The notes: generated from the sequence alone by a model not told the origin. A stretch of 6,924 nucleotides of DNA from Pseudomonadota bacterium (GCA_018812395.1 JAHJDS010000337.1:1-6924), one strand, 5' to 3'. Positions 1-5,910 are shown, counted from the stretch's first letter. Made by a program: numbers and translations.

Positions 1-1
1 C

Positions 2-376
2 CGTCTGTCCCGGCGGCGGACGGTCCTCGACGGCGAGAACGACGCCGGGCGGACCCGCCGGCGCTACCGGCCGGCCAGCGAGATCCATCGCCGGTTGTCC
101 GGCCTGGCGCCCGAGTTTCTGGTCTACATCATGGCCATCACCACCCGGGCCTCGGTCCAGCGGGCCGTGTCCACCTATCTGACCCGGCTCCGGCACGTCA
201 GTCCCGAGCTGACCGGCGAGGACCTCAAGGCCATGGGCTTGACGCCGGGCCCGCTTTTCTCCACAATACTCGATCACCTCCTGGACGCCAGACTGAACAT
301 GGAGGTCAAGACCAGGGCCGACGAGATCGACCTGGTCAGGGAACACTACCTCACGGACGCGAGAGACCATGTTTGA
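2..376 (+). CDS. tRNA nucleotidyltransferase / poly(A) polymerase family protein, C-terminal fragment (5' end outside window)
   Basis: The frame is open from the left edge to the TGA at 374-376, giving about 124 residues; the catalytic nucleotidyltransferase head lies outside the window. What is visible is an all-helical, Arg-rich C-terminal segment ending in the pattern G-E-D-L-K-A-M-G-L-T-P-G-P, then I-L-D-H-L-L-D-A-R-L-N, then V-K-T-R-A-D-E. This 'G-x-DL-x-x-hG-x-x-PGP ... iL ... ldA.l...v.tr.eE' layout is characteristic of the C-terminal end of class II CCA-adding or A-adding tRNA nucleotidyltransferases, which build or repair the 3' CCA end of tRNA. In deltaproteobacteria such enzymes can carry extra CBS and DHH domains upstream; whether this one does cannot be seen. 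Its stop overlaps the next start by 8 bp, so the two genes are probably translated together. CCA- versus A-adding specificity cannot be decided from this fragment. Confidence 0.75.
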   Translation, partial: RLSRRRTVLDGENDAGRTRRRYRPASEIHRRLSGLAPEFLVYIMAITTRASVQRAVSTYLTRLRHVSPELTGEDLKAMGLTPGPLFSTILDHLLDARLNMEVKTRADEIDLVREHYLTDARDHV

Positions 377-1064
377 CAACCTGCTCGATCCCCTGTTCTG
401 GAAGAACATGCTGCTGATGATGCCCGGATTTCTGATGGGCGTCGTCTTTCACGAGGTGGCCCACGGGTACGTGGCCTACCGGCTGGGCGACCCCACGGCC
501 AAGTCGGCCGGCCGGCTGACCCTGAATCCGATCCGGCACCTGGACCCGATGGGCAGCGTCGTCTTCATCATCAGCGCCCTGGGCGGCATGGGCTTCGGCT
601 GGGCCAAGCCGGTGCCGGTGGATAGTCGCTACTTCAAGAATCTCCGGGTGGGGATGAGGCTCGTGTCCGTGGCCGGGCCGGCGACCAACCTCATTCTGGC
701 CGTGCTGCTCGTCATTGGGCTCAAGATCTTTCTGATCGCCTTCAGCGGCGGCTGGGCGGCGCCGGTGATTCTGATCCTGTTCTTCGGGGCTCAGGTGAAC
801 CTGGTGCTGATGGTCCTGAACCTGTTGCCCATTCCACCCCTGGACGGGGGACACATCCTGTTGAGCCTGTTGCCCCCGCGTCAGGCCCAGGTGTTGGAGC
901 GCCTGGCTCCGGTGGGCATGATCGTCGTCGTCGTGTTGCTCTTGGTCGGGGCGCTCGGCTTCCTGTTCAGCGGGACCATCCGCTGGTTTTTCACGCTCTG
1001 GCTGTCCAACCAGGAGGCGGGGGTCCTGCTGCAACTGCTGCCCATGGCCCGCGGCGGCGGGTGA
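369..1064 (+). CDS. Site-2 protease-like M50 family membrane metallopeptidase
   Basis: The product is a 231-residue polytopic membrane protein of the M50 (site-2 protease) family, zinc metalloproteases that cut peptide bonds within or near the membrane. The zinc motif HEVAH is at residues 28-32 with catalytic Glu29, inside the first membrane helix. It is followed by LNPIRHLDPMGS (52-63), GPATN (103-107) and NLLPIPPLDGGH (151-162), whose Asp159 supplies the third zinc ligand. Hydrophobic helices are evident at about 13-38, 62-76, 98-125, 132-160 and 182-201. There is no PDZ domain, so it is the short 'M50_like' type and not RseP itself. The ATG at 369 overlaps the preceding gene; a weak GAGAG lies close upstream. 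In related genomes this type of gene often precedes trpS and scpA; trpS is absent here. All key residues are present, so it should be active; the substrate is unknown. Confidence 0.9.
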   Translation: MFDNLLDPLFWKNMLLMMPGFLMGVVFHEVAHGYVAYRLGDPTAKSAGRLTLNPIRHLDPMGSVVFIISALGGMGFGWAKPVPVDSRYFKNLRVGMRLVSVAGPATNLILAVLLVIGLKIFLIAFSGGWAAPVILILFFGAQVNLVLMVLNLLPIPPLDGGHILLSLLPPRQAQVLERLAPVGMIVVVVLLLVGALGFLFSGTIRWFFTLWLSNQEAGVLLQLLPMARGGG

Positions 1065-1070
1065 AAAGGC

Positions 1071-1099
1071 TTCACTTTTAGTGGGGGCCGGACTATGAT
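1071..1099 (+). promoter_or_regulatory. Candidate sigma70-type promoter for scpA-scpB-rluB
   Basis: TTCACT (1071-1076) and TATGAT (1094-1099) are separated by exactly 17 nt. They match the consensus at 4 of 6 and 5 of 6 positions, in a short non-coding gap that is less GC-rich than its surroundings. A start site near 1106 would leave a leader of about 15 nt holding only the GGAGG (1109-1113) and the TTG start at 1121. This is inferred from consensus matching only. Confidence 0.6.
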
Positions 1100-1120
1100 G
1101 GCCGTTCGGGAGGTTTGAAC

Positions 1121-1873
1121 TTGGCCGAGGAGGACTACCAGGTCCGGCTGGACATCTTCGAGGGACCGCTGGATCTGCTGCTCCACCTGATCCGCAAGAA
1201 CGAGGTGGACATCACCGACATCCCCATCTCGCTGATCACCGCCCAGTTCTTGGAATACGTCGAGATGATGCAGGCCCTCAACCTGACCCTGGCCGGCGAA
1301 TACCTGCTCATGGCGGCCACCCTGGTCAACATCAAGTCCCGGATGCTCGTCCCCCGGCTCAGCCCGGCCGACGACGAGGACGACCCGCGGCAGGAACTGA
1401 TCCGGCCGCTGATGGAGTACATGACCATCCGGGAGGCGGCCAGGGTGTTGGACGGTCGCCCTCTGCTGGACCGGGACGTGTTCGTCCACCCGCCCGGGAC
1501 CGAGGAGGTCGAGGCCGGGAGTCCGGACCTGGTGGGCGTCGGGCTGTTCGATCTGATCGACGCCTTCCGGCGGGTCATGGCCGAGCGGGAGGACGAGCCC
1601 CGGGTCCAGATGCCGTTGGACCGCAAGCGGCTGACCGAGCGCATGGACGAGGTGCTGCGCCTGGTGACGGTGGGGCGAAACGTGACCTTTGACCAGTTGT
1701 TCGAGGGGCGGGCCGGCCGGGCCGACCTGGTCCTGACCTTTCTGGCCATTCTGGAGTTGGTGCGGCGGCGAAAGATGAGGGTCTTTCAGAATCAGCCCGG
1801 CGGGGTGATTCGTCTCCGGCCCGCCTCGCCGCCGCCCGATGACCGGGGCGAGACGGCGGGAGAGAAGGCGTGA
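1121..1873 (+). CDS. scpA: Segregation and condensation protein A (kleisin)
   Basis: ScpA is the kleisin subunit that bridges the SMC dimer and recruits ScpB in the bacterial condensin complex acting on the nucleoid. The 250-residue product has the family signature near its N-terminus, Y-x-V-x-L-D-x-F-EGPLDLLLHLI, followed by the helix with DITDIPI and the segment LAGEYLLMAATLVNIKSRMLVP, which is typical of the SMC-neck-binding domain. A charged acidic linker (about 82-92) follows, and a C-terminal winged-helix region (about 170-237) contains TFLAILELVRRRKMRV, which would contact the SMC head. I chose TTG at 1121 because GGAGG at 1109-1113 lies 7 nt upstream; an in-frame TTG at 1115 is only 1 nt from that SD. 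The gene ends in GTGA, overlapping scpB by 4 bp. Length and motifs are normal for the family. Confidence 0.95.
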   Translation: MAEEDYQVRLDIFEGPLDLLLHLIRKNEVDITDIPISLITAQFLEYVEMMQALNLTLAGEYLLMAATLVNIKSRMLVPRLSPADDEDDPRQELIRPLMEYMTIREAARVLDGRPLLDRDVFVHPPGTEEVEAGSPDLVGVGLFDLIDAFRRVMAEREDEPRVQMPLDRKRLTERMDEVLRLVTVGRNVTFDQLFEGRAGRADLVLTFLAILELVRRRKMRVFQNQPGGVIRLRPASPPPDDRGETAGEKA

Positions 1874-2400
1874 CCGACCAGAAGCGGGCCGTGGAGGCCA
1901 TTTTGTTCGCGGCCGAGGGTCCGTTGCCCCTGGGGCGACTGGCCGAGGTGCTGGGCGTCACCGACCAGGACGCCCTCAAGCGATCGGTCGAGGAGCTGGC
2001 CGCCGAATACGACCACCTGCGGATGGCCTTCGGCGTGGTCGAGGTGGCCGGCGGGTATCAGATCCGCACCCGGCCCGAGTTCGCCCATTGGCTCAGACGG
2101 CTCAAAAAAAGTCAACTCGCCCGCTTGTCCCGGGCCGCCCTGGAGACCCTGGCCGTGGTGGCCTACAAGCAGCCGGTGATGAAGTCCGAGATAGATCTCA
2201 TTCGCGGCGTCGAGACCGGCGGCGTGCTCAAGTCGCTTCTGGAAAAGGAGTTGATCCGCGTCGTCGGCCGCAAGGACGTGCCGGGTAGGCCGCTGATCTA
2301 CGGCACCACCACCCGCTTCCTGGAGGTCTTCGACCTCAAGGACCTCTCCGCCCTGCCCACGCTCGAGGAGATCAAGGCCCTCATCGAGGAGATAGATTGA
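1870..2400 (+). CDS. scpB: Segregation and condensation protein B
   Basis: ScpB is a dimeric protein of two winged-helix domains that binds the middle of ScpA and helps SMC to load and act on chromosomal DNA. The 176-residue product starts with a first winged helix (about 1-80, beginning with a K-R-A-V-E-A-I-L-F-A-A-E-G-P-L helix). A second domain (about 85-165) carries the family hallmarks LSRAALETLAVVAYKQPV, SEIDLIRGV and PGRPLIYGTT-x-x-F-L. The GTG start at 1870 lies within the scpA stop (GTGA overlap), with GGGAG about 7 nt upstream inside scpA, which supports translational coupling and a fixed stoichiometry with its partner. The C-terminus is short, lacking the long disordered tail seen in some ScpB proteins. 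No anomalies were seen. Confidence 0.95.
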   Translation: MTDQKRAVEAILFAAEGPLPLGRLAEVLGVTDQDALKRSVEELAAEYDHLRMAFGVVEVAGGYQIRTRPEFAHWLRRLKKSQLARLSRAALETLAVVAYKQPVMKSEIDLIRGVETGGVLKSLLEKELIRVVGRKDVPGRPLIYGTTTRFLEVFDLKDLSALPTLEEIKALIEEID

Positions 2401-3140
2401 CCGCCGGCCAAGAGCGCTTGCAAAAACTCATCAGTCGGGCCGGACTGGCCTCCCGTCGGCAGGCCGACCAGTGGATCAAAGAGGGCCGGGTGATGGTGGA
2501 CGGCCAGACGGCCGTCCTGGGTCAGCGGGCCGATCCGGGTCTCCAGACGATCATGGTCGACGGCCGGCCGGTTTTCTTCGAGGAGGAGCGGCTGTGCGTG
2601 GTCCTGAACAAGCCGCCCCAGGTGGTGTCCACCCTCAGCGATCCCCAGGGCCGGGCCACGGTGGCCGACCTGACGGCCGACCTCAAGGTCCGGCTCTTTC
2701 CGGTGGGCCGCCTGGACTACCACTCCCAGGGGCTGCTTCTGATGACCAACGACGGCCCCTTGGCCAACGAACTCAGCCATCCCTCGTTCAAGGTGCCCCG
2801 CACCTACCTGGTCAAGGTCAAGGGCCGCCCCGGGGCGGCGGACCTGGACCGGCTGCGCCGGGGCGTCAAGATCGAGGGCCGGCTGAGCGCCCCGGCCGAG
2901 GTGGAACTCGTCGGCCCGACCCAGAACAACACCTGGCTCCGGATGACCGTGTTCGAGGGCCGCAATCGGCTCATCCGGAAGATGTGCGCCCAGATCGGCC
3001 ACGGGGTCAAAAAACTGGTTCGGGAGCGCTTCGGCCCCATCGAGCTGGGCGATCTGCCCCTGGGCCGGCACCGGCGCTTGACCCGGCGTGAGATCGAGGC
3101 CCTGAGGCGGGCCGGTCGGGACCAAAGACGCGCCGGATAA
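2397..3140 (+). CDS. rluB: RsuA/RluB-type 23S/16S rRNA pseudouridine synthase
   Basis: This enzyme converts a specific uridine in ribosomal RNA to pseudouridine. An N-terminal S4 RNA-binding domain (about residues 5-52; LQKLISRAGLASRRQAD, GRVMVDG) precedes the catalytic domain. Asp107, in the motif GRLDYHSQGLLLMTNDG, is the expected catalytic residue, and the C-terminal motif GRNRLIRKMC (188-197) is typical of the RsuA/RluB/RluE/RluF group. Placement next to scpAB, the S4 domain and a length of 247 residues favour RluB (23S rRNA, helix 89 region) over RsuA, but the exact target cannot be proven here. The TTG start at 2397 overlaps the scpB stop (TTGA) and has AGGAG at 2387-2391, 5 nt away. 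The Arg-rich tail after about residue 225 is normal for the family. The stop codon sits in a small hairpin loop. Confidence 0.9.
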   Translation: MTAGQERLQKLISRAGLASRRQADQWIKEGRVMVDGQTAVLGQRADPGLQTIMVDGRPVFFEEERLCVVLNKPPQVVSTLSDPQGRATVADLTADLKVRLFPVGRLDYHSQGLLLMTNDGPLANELSHPSFKVPRTYLVKVKGRPGAADLDRLRRGVKIEGRLSAPAEVELVGPTQNNTWLRMTVFEGRNRLIRKMCAQIGHGVKKLVRERFGPIELGDLPLGRHRRLTRREIEALRRAGRDQRRAG

Positions 3141-3146
3141 TCCGGC
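3132..3146 (+). other. Small palindrome/hairpin centred on the rluB stop codon
   Basis: GCCGGA-TAA-TCCGGC forms a perfect 6-bp GC-rich stem whose 3-nt loop is the rluB TAA stop codon. No T-run follows (the next bases are CCCCG), so it is not a classical intrinsic terminator. It could slow 3' exonucleases or be chance in GC-rich DNA. Confidence 0.4.
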
Positions 3147-3150
3147 CCCC

Positions 3151-3379
3151 GTGGCGGACGGGTGGCCCGAGGGCCGGGCCCTGACCCGGGCGCTCCTGGA
3201 GGGCGCCGACGAGTCAACGATGCCGGTCGATGGCCGGGGGGGGGCCGGCCGCCAACGAGATCGCGGCCAAGCGGTTGGGCCGATCGGTGAGGGACGTGGT
3301 CGGTCAAAGCCTGGCGGACCTGATGGTCGAGTCCGATTATTTGGCATTTGGCCTGGCGCCGAGCATGTTATTAACATGA
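3151..3379 (+). pseudogene. PAS-domain fragment, frameshifted at a run of nine G
   Basis: From the GTG at 3151 the frame reads ADGWPEGRALTRALLEGADE, then STMPVDGRGG, and loses any resemblance to a protein family after the G run at 3236-3244. In the next frame the DNA reads PAANEIAAKRLGRS, then VRDVVGQSLADLM, and stops at 3377-3379. Removing one G joins the two into a 75-residue product with the layout of the first half of a PAS fold: lead-in helix (ALLEGADEST), beta strand with V-D-G-x-G, the A-A-N-x-x-A-A-x-x-L-G-R-S segment and a V-G-x-S-L-x-D-L-M segment. The second half of the PAS fold is missing; the sequence turns AT-rich and unlike PAS after about 3330. No SD precedes the GTG. It is 10 bp downstream of rluB. 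I read it as a decayed or truncated sensor gene; a sequencing error in the G run is the alternative for the frameshift, but not for the truncation. Confidence 0.55.
3364..3378. repeat. Perfect 15-bp palindrome (7-1-7), possible operator
   Basis: CATGTTA-T-TAACATG is a perfect inverted repeat with a single central base. It lies between the two PAS fragments, about 40 bp upstream of the SD at 3405-3410, in a locally AT-rich stretch. This position and form fit a binding site for a dimeric regulator. No second copy was seen in the window. Its function is not known. Confidence 0.45.
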
Positions 3380-3417
3380 ACGAGACACTCAAGGCCACAA
3401 CTCAAGAGGAAATCCCA

Positions 3418-3929
3418 ATGGCCCCTCGCCGGACCAACTCGGGAAGGTTCCCAAACATCTAGAAACACTAATAAAATATATTTGGGAACTCAAGACCATC
3501 GAACACGACGCCGTTCGAGCCGGGCATGACCGGTTGGCTCGGGAACACAAAAACATGAGCGACCTCGATCAGTTGCCAGGGCACGTCGCCGTCCTCGACG
3601 GCCAGGGTTGCGTCGTGGCCGTGGGCGGGTCATGGCGGGCCGAAGACCGGAACGGGTCCTTTGCCGAATGGCCCGACAGCCCCGAGGCCGGTCTGCCGAC
3701 CAATCCGGAAATGGCCTTGGGAGCCATGGCCGCCGTATGGGGCGGTACCTTGGGCCGATGGGCCATGGAGTATCCTTGCCGGTCCCCGACCGGGGAGACC
3801 TGGGTCCTGCCGGAGGTGGCGCCCCTTCCCTCAGCCAAGGGCGGGGCCATGGTCAGGGACCACGAGGTTGTCCTTTTTGACCGGCTTCGATTGATTAACC
3901 CGCCGCGCTTGGCCGTGGCCGGCCCCTGA
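3418..3929 (+). pseudogene. PAS-domain protein, probably frameshifted near its 5' end
   Basis: The frame ending at the TGA 3927-3929 encodes a PAS-like domain: L-D-Q-L-P-G-H-V-A-V-L-D, C-V-V-A-V-G-G-S-W-R, then a helical part, W-A-M-E-Y-P-C-R-S-P-T and a closing strand K-G-G-A-M-V. This matches the layout of a PAS type often found in sensor proteins ('LPahIAVLDrdG.I.aVN.aWr ... leYPChSPt..rWf...v.pl..GgavV.H'), but the conserved Asn after AV is Gly and the middle is shortened. The frame stays open back to 3375, and 3423-3554 reads as plausible protein with amphipathic helix (PSPDQLGKVPKHLETLIKYI). Its only good start is ATG 3418, with AGAGGA at 3405-3410, which is one frame off. One extra C in the run at 3422-3425 would join them into about 170 residues. 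As it stands, only the weakly initiated ATG 3555 (124 residues) or TTG 3534 could express it. No output domain is attached. Confidence 0.55.
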
Positions 3930-4157
3930 GCCTGGAAAACGACTAATACTATATTCAATTTGTCTAAAACAATGTCTATGGCAAGTTGACTTTTTAACTT
4001 ATTTGCGATAGATTTAATATCAAACACCGTCGTCAATCACCCTCCGGGCCCGGCGTGGGCCAGGTCAAAAATAGGCCTCCGACGCCGTGGTCGAGGTCGG
4101 ACCGGCGTAGACAAGATCGACGCGGGCCGTCGGGCCGCGGCGGACACAGAGGTGACC
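3930..4157 (+). other. AT-rich intergenic region and leader of the XRE-cupin gene
   Basis: No gene is seen in this stretch. The first 100 bases (to about 4030) are markedly AT-rich for this genome and hold the promoter at 3986-4014. The remainder is GC-rich and would form a leader of about 135 nt. It contains a bulged hairpin: ACGCC (4082-4086) with GGCGT (4104-4108) and GGTC (4089-4092) with GACC (4100-4103), with a 7-nt loop. A second small stem is GGCCC/GGGCC around 4047-4061. No known riboswitch was recognised. Confidence 0.5.
3986..4014 (+). promoter_or_regulatory. Candidate sigma70-type promoter for the XRE-cupin regulator
   Basis: TTGACT (3986-3991; 5 of 6) and TAGATT (4009-4014; 4 of 6) are spaced by 17 nt in an AT-rich island that could also act as an UP element. 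A short inverted repeat, AAGTT (3983-3987) and AACTT (3996-4000), overlaps the -35 box and could be an operator, for instance for autoregulation by the downstream XRE protein. This rests on consensus matching only. Confidence 0.6.
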
Positions 4158-4715
4158 ATGAAGAAAGGACAGCAGAAAGCGATGGCCGTCAAGGAGCTGG
4201 GGCATAGAATTCGGGTCGAACGCAAGGCCAAAGGCTGGACCCTGAAGGAATTGTCCTCCCGGGTGGGCATCAGTGTCATGACGCTCCAGCGGATCGAGAC
4301 CGCTCAGGTCAGCCCCTCGGTGGCCTTGCTGTTGGACATTGCCCATTGTCTGGAAAGGCCCATCGGCCATTTTTTAGACGAGAAGAGCCCGTTGCTGCGC
4401 GTTTTTTCCTGGAAGGACCTCAACCGCATGTCGGATGAGATCAAGGAAGTCGTGGATTTGATCCCGTTGGGCATGGTCTCCAACGACATCGCCGTCCAAC
4501 TGGAAACCGGCCGCCGGGACAAGACCAAGCCGCCGCGAGCGAGCGAGGGCCGGGCGGCGGTGCACGTCCTGGAAGGATCGGCCGTGGTCGTGCACCGGGG
4601 CAAAAGGGTCGCCCTGTCCCAAGGGGAGACCGTCTGCTACGACGCCTCGGTCAAGCACGCCGTGCGCCTGCCCGCCTCGGCCATGGTCCTCAAGGTGGTC
4701 AAGAAAGCGGGCTGA
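4158..4715 (+). CDS. XRE-family transcriptional regulator with C-terminal cupin domain
   Basis: The 185-residue product joins an N-terminal XRE/Cro-type helix-turn-helix (about 15-70; IRVERKAKGWTLKELSSRVG, then ISVMTLQRIETAQVSPSVALLLDIA) to a cupin beta-barrel (about 108-183; VHVLEGSAVVVHRGKRVALSQGE). In this family the cupin senses a small molecule and controls DNA binding of the dimer. The usual cupin metal ligands are mostly missing: the H-x-H of motif 1 is replaced around K-P-P-R (124-127), and only His167 of motif 2 remains, so metal-dependent chemistry is unlikely and a sensor role more likely. I chose ATG 4158 because AGAGG (4148-4152) lies 5 nt upstream; the GTG at 4152 falls inside that SD. 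The gene stands alone, converging on the TPR-SPOR gene with 13 bp between stops. Its targets are unknown; autoregulation through the promoter zone upstream is plausible. Confidence 0.88.
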   Translation: MKKGQQKAMAVKELGHRIRVERKAKGWTLKELSSRVGISVMTLQRIETAQVSPSVALLLDIAHCLERPIGHFLDEKSPLLRVFSWKDLNRMSDEIKEVVDLIPLGMVSNDIAVQLETGRRDKTKPPRASEGRAAVHVLEGSAVVVHRGKRVALSQGETVCYDASVKHAVRLPASAMVLKVVKKAG

Positions 4716-4728
4716 CCCCGGCCGAACG

Positions 4729-5910
4729 TCAATTCAGCCGAACGGCGAAGGCCCGCTTGAATCCGGCCCGCTTCAGCCGTCTGACCTGTCGCCGGGCCCG
4801 CACCTTGGTCGGGCTCGACGTGACCAGGACCCGATAAACCGGTCCCCGTCCGGTTCGGTTCGACCGGACCCAGGCCGACCCGAACCGTCGCCTCAACTTG
4901 GCCGCCAACCGAACGGCGTTGTTCCGGTTCTGGAACGCCCCCACCTGAACGCTGTACCAACCCGATCGTGGGCCGACCCCGGGGCCGTCCGCGGGGATTC
5001 TTCCTCGGACCCCGGCCGCCCCGGTCCGGTGGTCCTCGGGTTTGGGCCGGGCCGCCGACGAGCGGGAACGGGCCAGACCTTGTCGGGCCGCGGTCCGGTT
5101 GTTGAAGGCGGCCGACAGCCGGGGGTCGAGGTCGATGGCCCGGTCGCAGGCCGTGAGGGCCTGGCGATATTTTTTTTGGGCCACCAGGGTGCCGCACAGG
5201 TTGCTCCACAACCTGGCTTGGCGGGGGGCCATTTCCAGGCCCCGGCGGTAATCGGCCGCGGCCAGGCCGAAGCGGCCCCGCCGGAAATGGACGTTGCCGC
5301 GCTGGTTGAAGGCCTGGTGGGTCGGCCCGAGGCGGATGGCCCGGGTCAGGTCCCGCCGGGCGCTCTTGAGCTTGCCCCAGCGGTAATAGGCCAGACCGCG
5401 GTTGTAGTGGGCCTTGGCCAGCCGCGGCCGGCCGCGGATGACCCGGTTGTAATCGATCACGGCCAGGAGGTATCGGCCCTGGCGTAGATAGACCGCCGCC
5501 CGGTCGAGACGATAGGACAGGTAACGCGGCCGGAGACGGATCGCCCGGGAATAGTCGGCCACGGCCCGTTGCCGGCGCCTCATTTTCAGGAAGACGTCGG
5601 CCCGGGCGGCGTAGGTCTCGGCGCTGTCGTGATCGAGTTTCAGGGCCCGGGTCAAATCGGCCGCCGCCTCCCGGTAACGGCCCCCGGCGGCCCGGACCCG
5701 GCCCCGGGCCACATAGGCCGCCGCCCAGCGCGGCCGGATGATGATCGCCCGGGTCAGACGCCTTTCGGCCGCCTCGAGGCGGCCCTGGCGCCAGGCCGTC
5801 AGGCCCTGCCGGTACCAGGCCGTGGCCGATGTGGCGCCCGCCGGGGCGGGCCCGAACAGCAGCGCCGCCAAGACGGCCGCGGCCCACGGGAGAGGCATCC
5901 TTGTCGCCAA
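4729..5910 (-). CDS. Secreted TPR-repeat protein with C-terminal SPOR domain
   Basis: Counted from the TTG at 5910, the 393-residue product has a signal peptide (about 1-26: Arg near the start, hydrophobic A/L core, cleavage probably after A-G-A). About seven tetratricopeptide repeats follow in clean 34-residue steps from about 29 to 266, with repeats such as AYVARGRVRAAGGRYREAAA and HYNRGLAYYRWGKLKSARRD. A low-complexity linker (about 275-313) leads to a SPOR domain (about 316-393; WYSVQVGAFQNRNNAVRLAA, then VYRVLVTS). SPOR domains bind denuded peptidoglycan at division sites, and TPRs bind proteins, so a periplasmic or lipid-free envelope scaffold is likely. TTG 5910 was preferred because AAGGTGA (plus-strand 5916-5922) lies 5 nt upstream; GTG 5919 is inside that SD, and ATG 5898 would shorten the signal peptide. 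The protein is very Arg-rich. Single-gene transcript, divergent from the ADP-ribosylglycohydrolase. Confidence 0.88.
   Translation of the reverse strand: MATRMPLPWAAAVLAALLFGPAPAGATSATAWYRQGLTAWRQGRLEAAERRLTRAIIIRPRWAAAYVARGRVRAAGGRYREAAADLTRALKLDHDSAETYAARADVFLKMRRRQRAVADYSRAIRLRPRYLSYRLDRAAVYLRQGRYLLAVIDYNRVIRGRPRLAKAHYNRGLAYYRWGKLKSARRDLTRAIRLGPTHQAFNQRGNVHFRRGRFGLAAADYRRGLEMAPRQARLWSNLCGTLVAQKKYRQALTACDRAIDLDPRLSAAFNNRTAARQGLARSRSSAARPKPEDHRTGAAGVRGRIPADGPGVGPRSGWYSVQVGAFQNRNNAVRLAAKLRRRFGSAWVRSNRTGRGPVYRVLVTSSPTKVRARRQVRRLKRAGFKRAFAVRLN

Noticed and set aside
1098..1118. Six-codon ORF (ATG 1098 to TGA 1116-1118) just before scpA, as a leader peptide
   Set aside because: It begins inside or upstream of the predicted -10 box, so it would not be transcribed from the candidate promoter, and it has no SD at a proper distance.
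3341..3357. Sigma54-type promoter (TTGGCA ... TGGCGC)
   Set aside because: The GG and GC elements are 11 nt apart instead of the required 10, and the -12 element does not match TTGC.
2298..3398. Long minus-strand open frame (366 codons) opposite rluB
   Set aside because: It is a GC-driven shadow: low-complexity Pro/Arg/Gly composition, no family motifs, and it lies opposite a clearly coding gene.
3569..4036. Minus-strand open frame whose first 35 codons lie in the AT-rich intergenic region
   Set aside because: The rest is antisense to the PAS frame, there is no clear SD, and no family resemblance was seen.
4047..4061. GGCCC/GGGCC stem as an intrinsic terminator for the PAS region
   Set aside because: The stem is only 5 bp, no T-run follows directly, and it lies downstream of the promoter of the next gene.
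4721..4744. Direct repeat GCCGAACG (two copies 16 bp apart) between the convergent genes
   Set aside because: It is short and partly coding; chance in this GC-rich sequence explains it.
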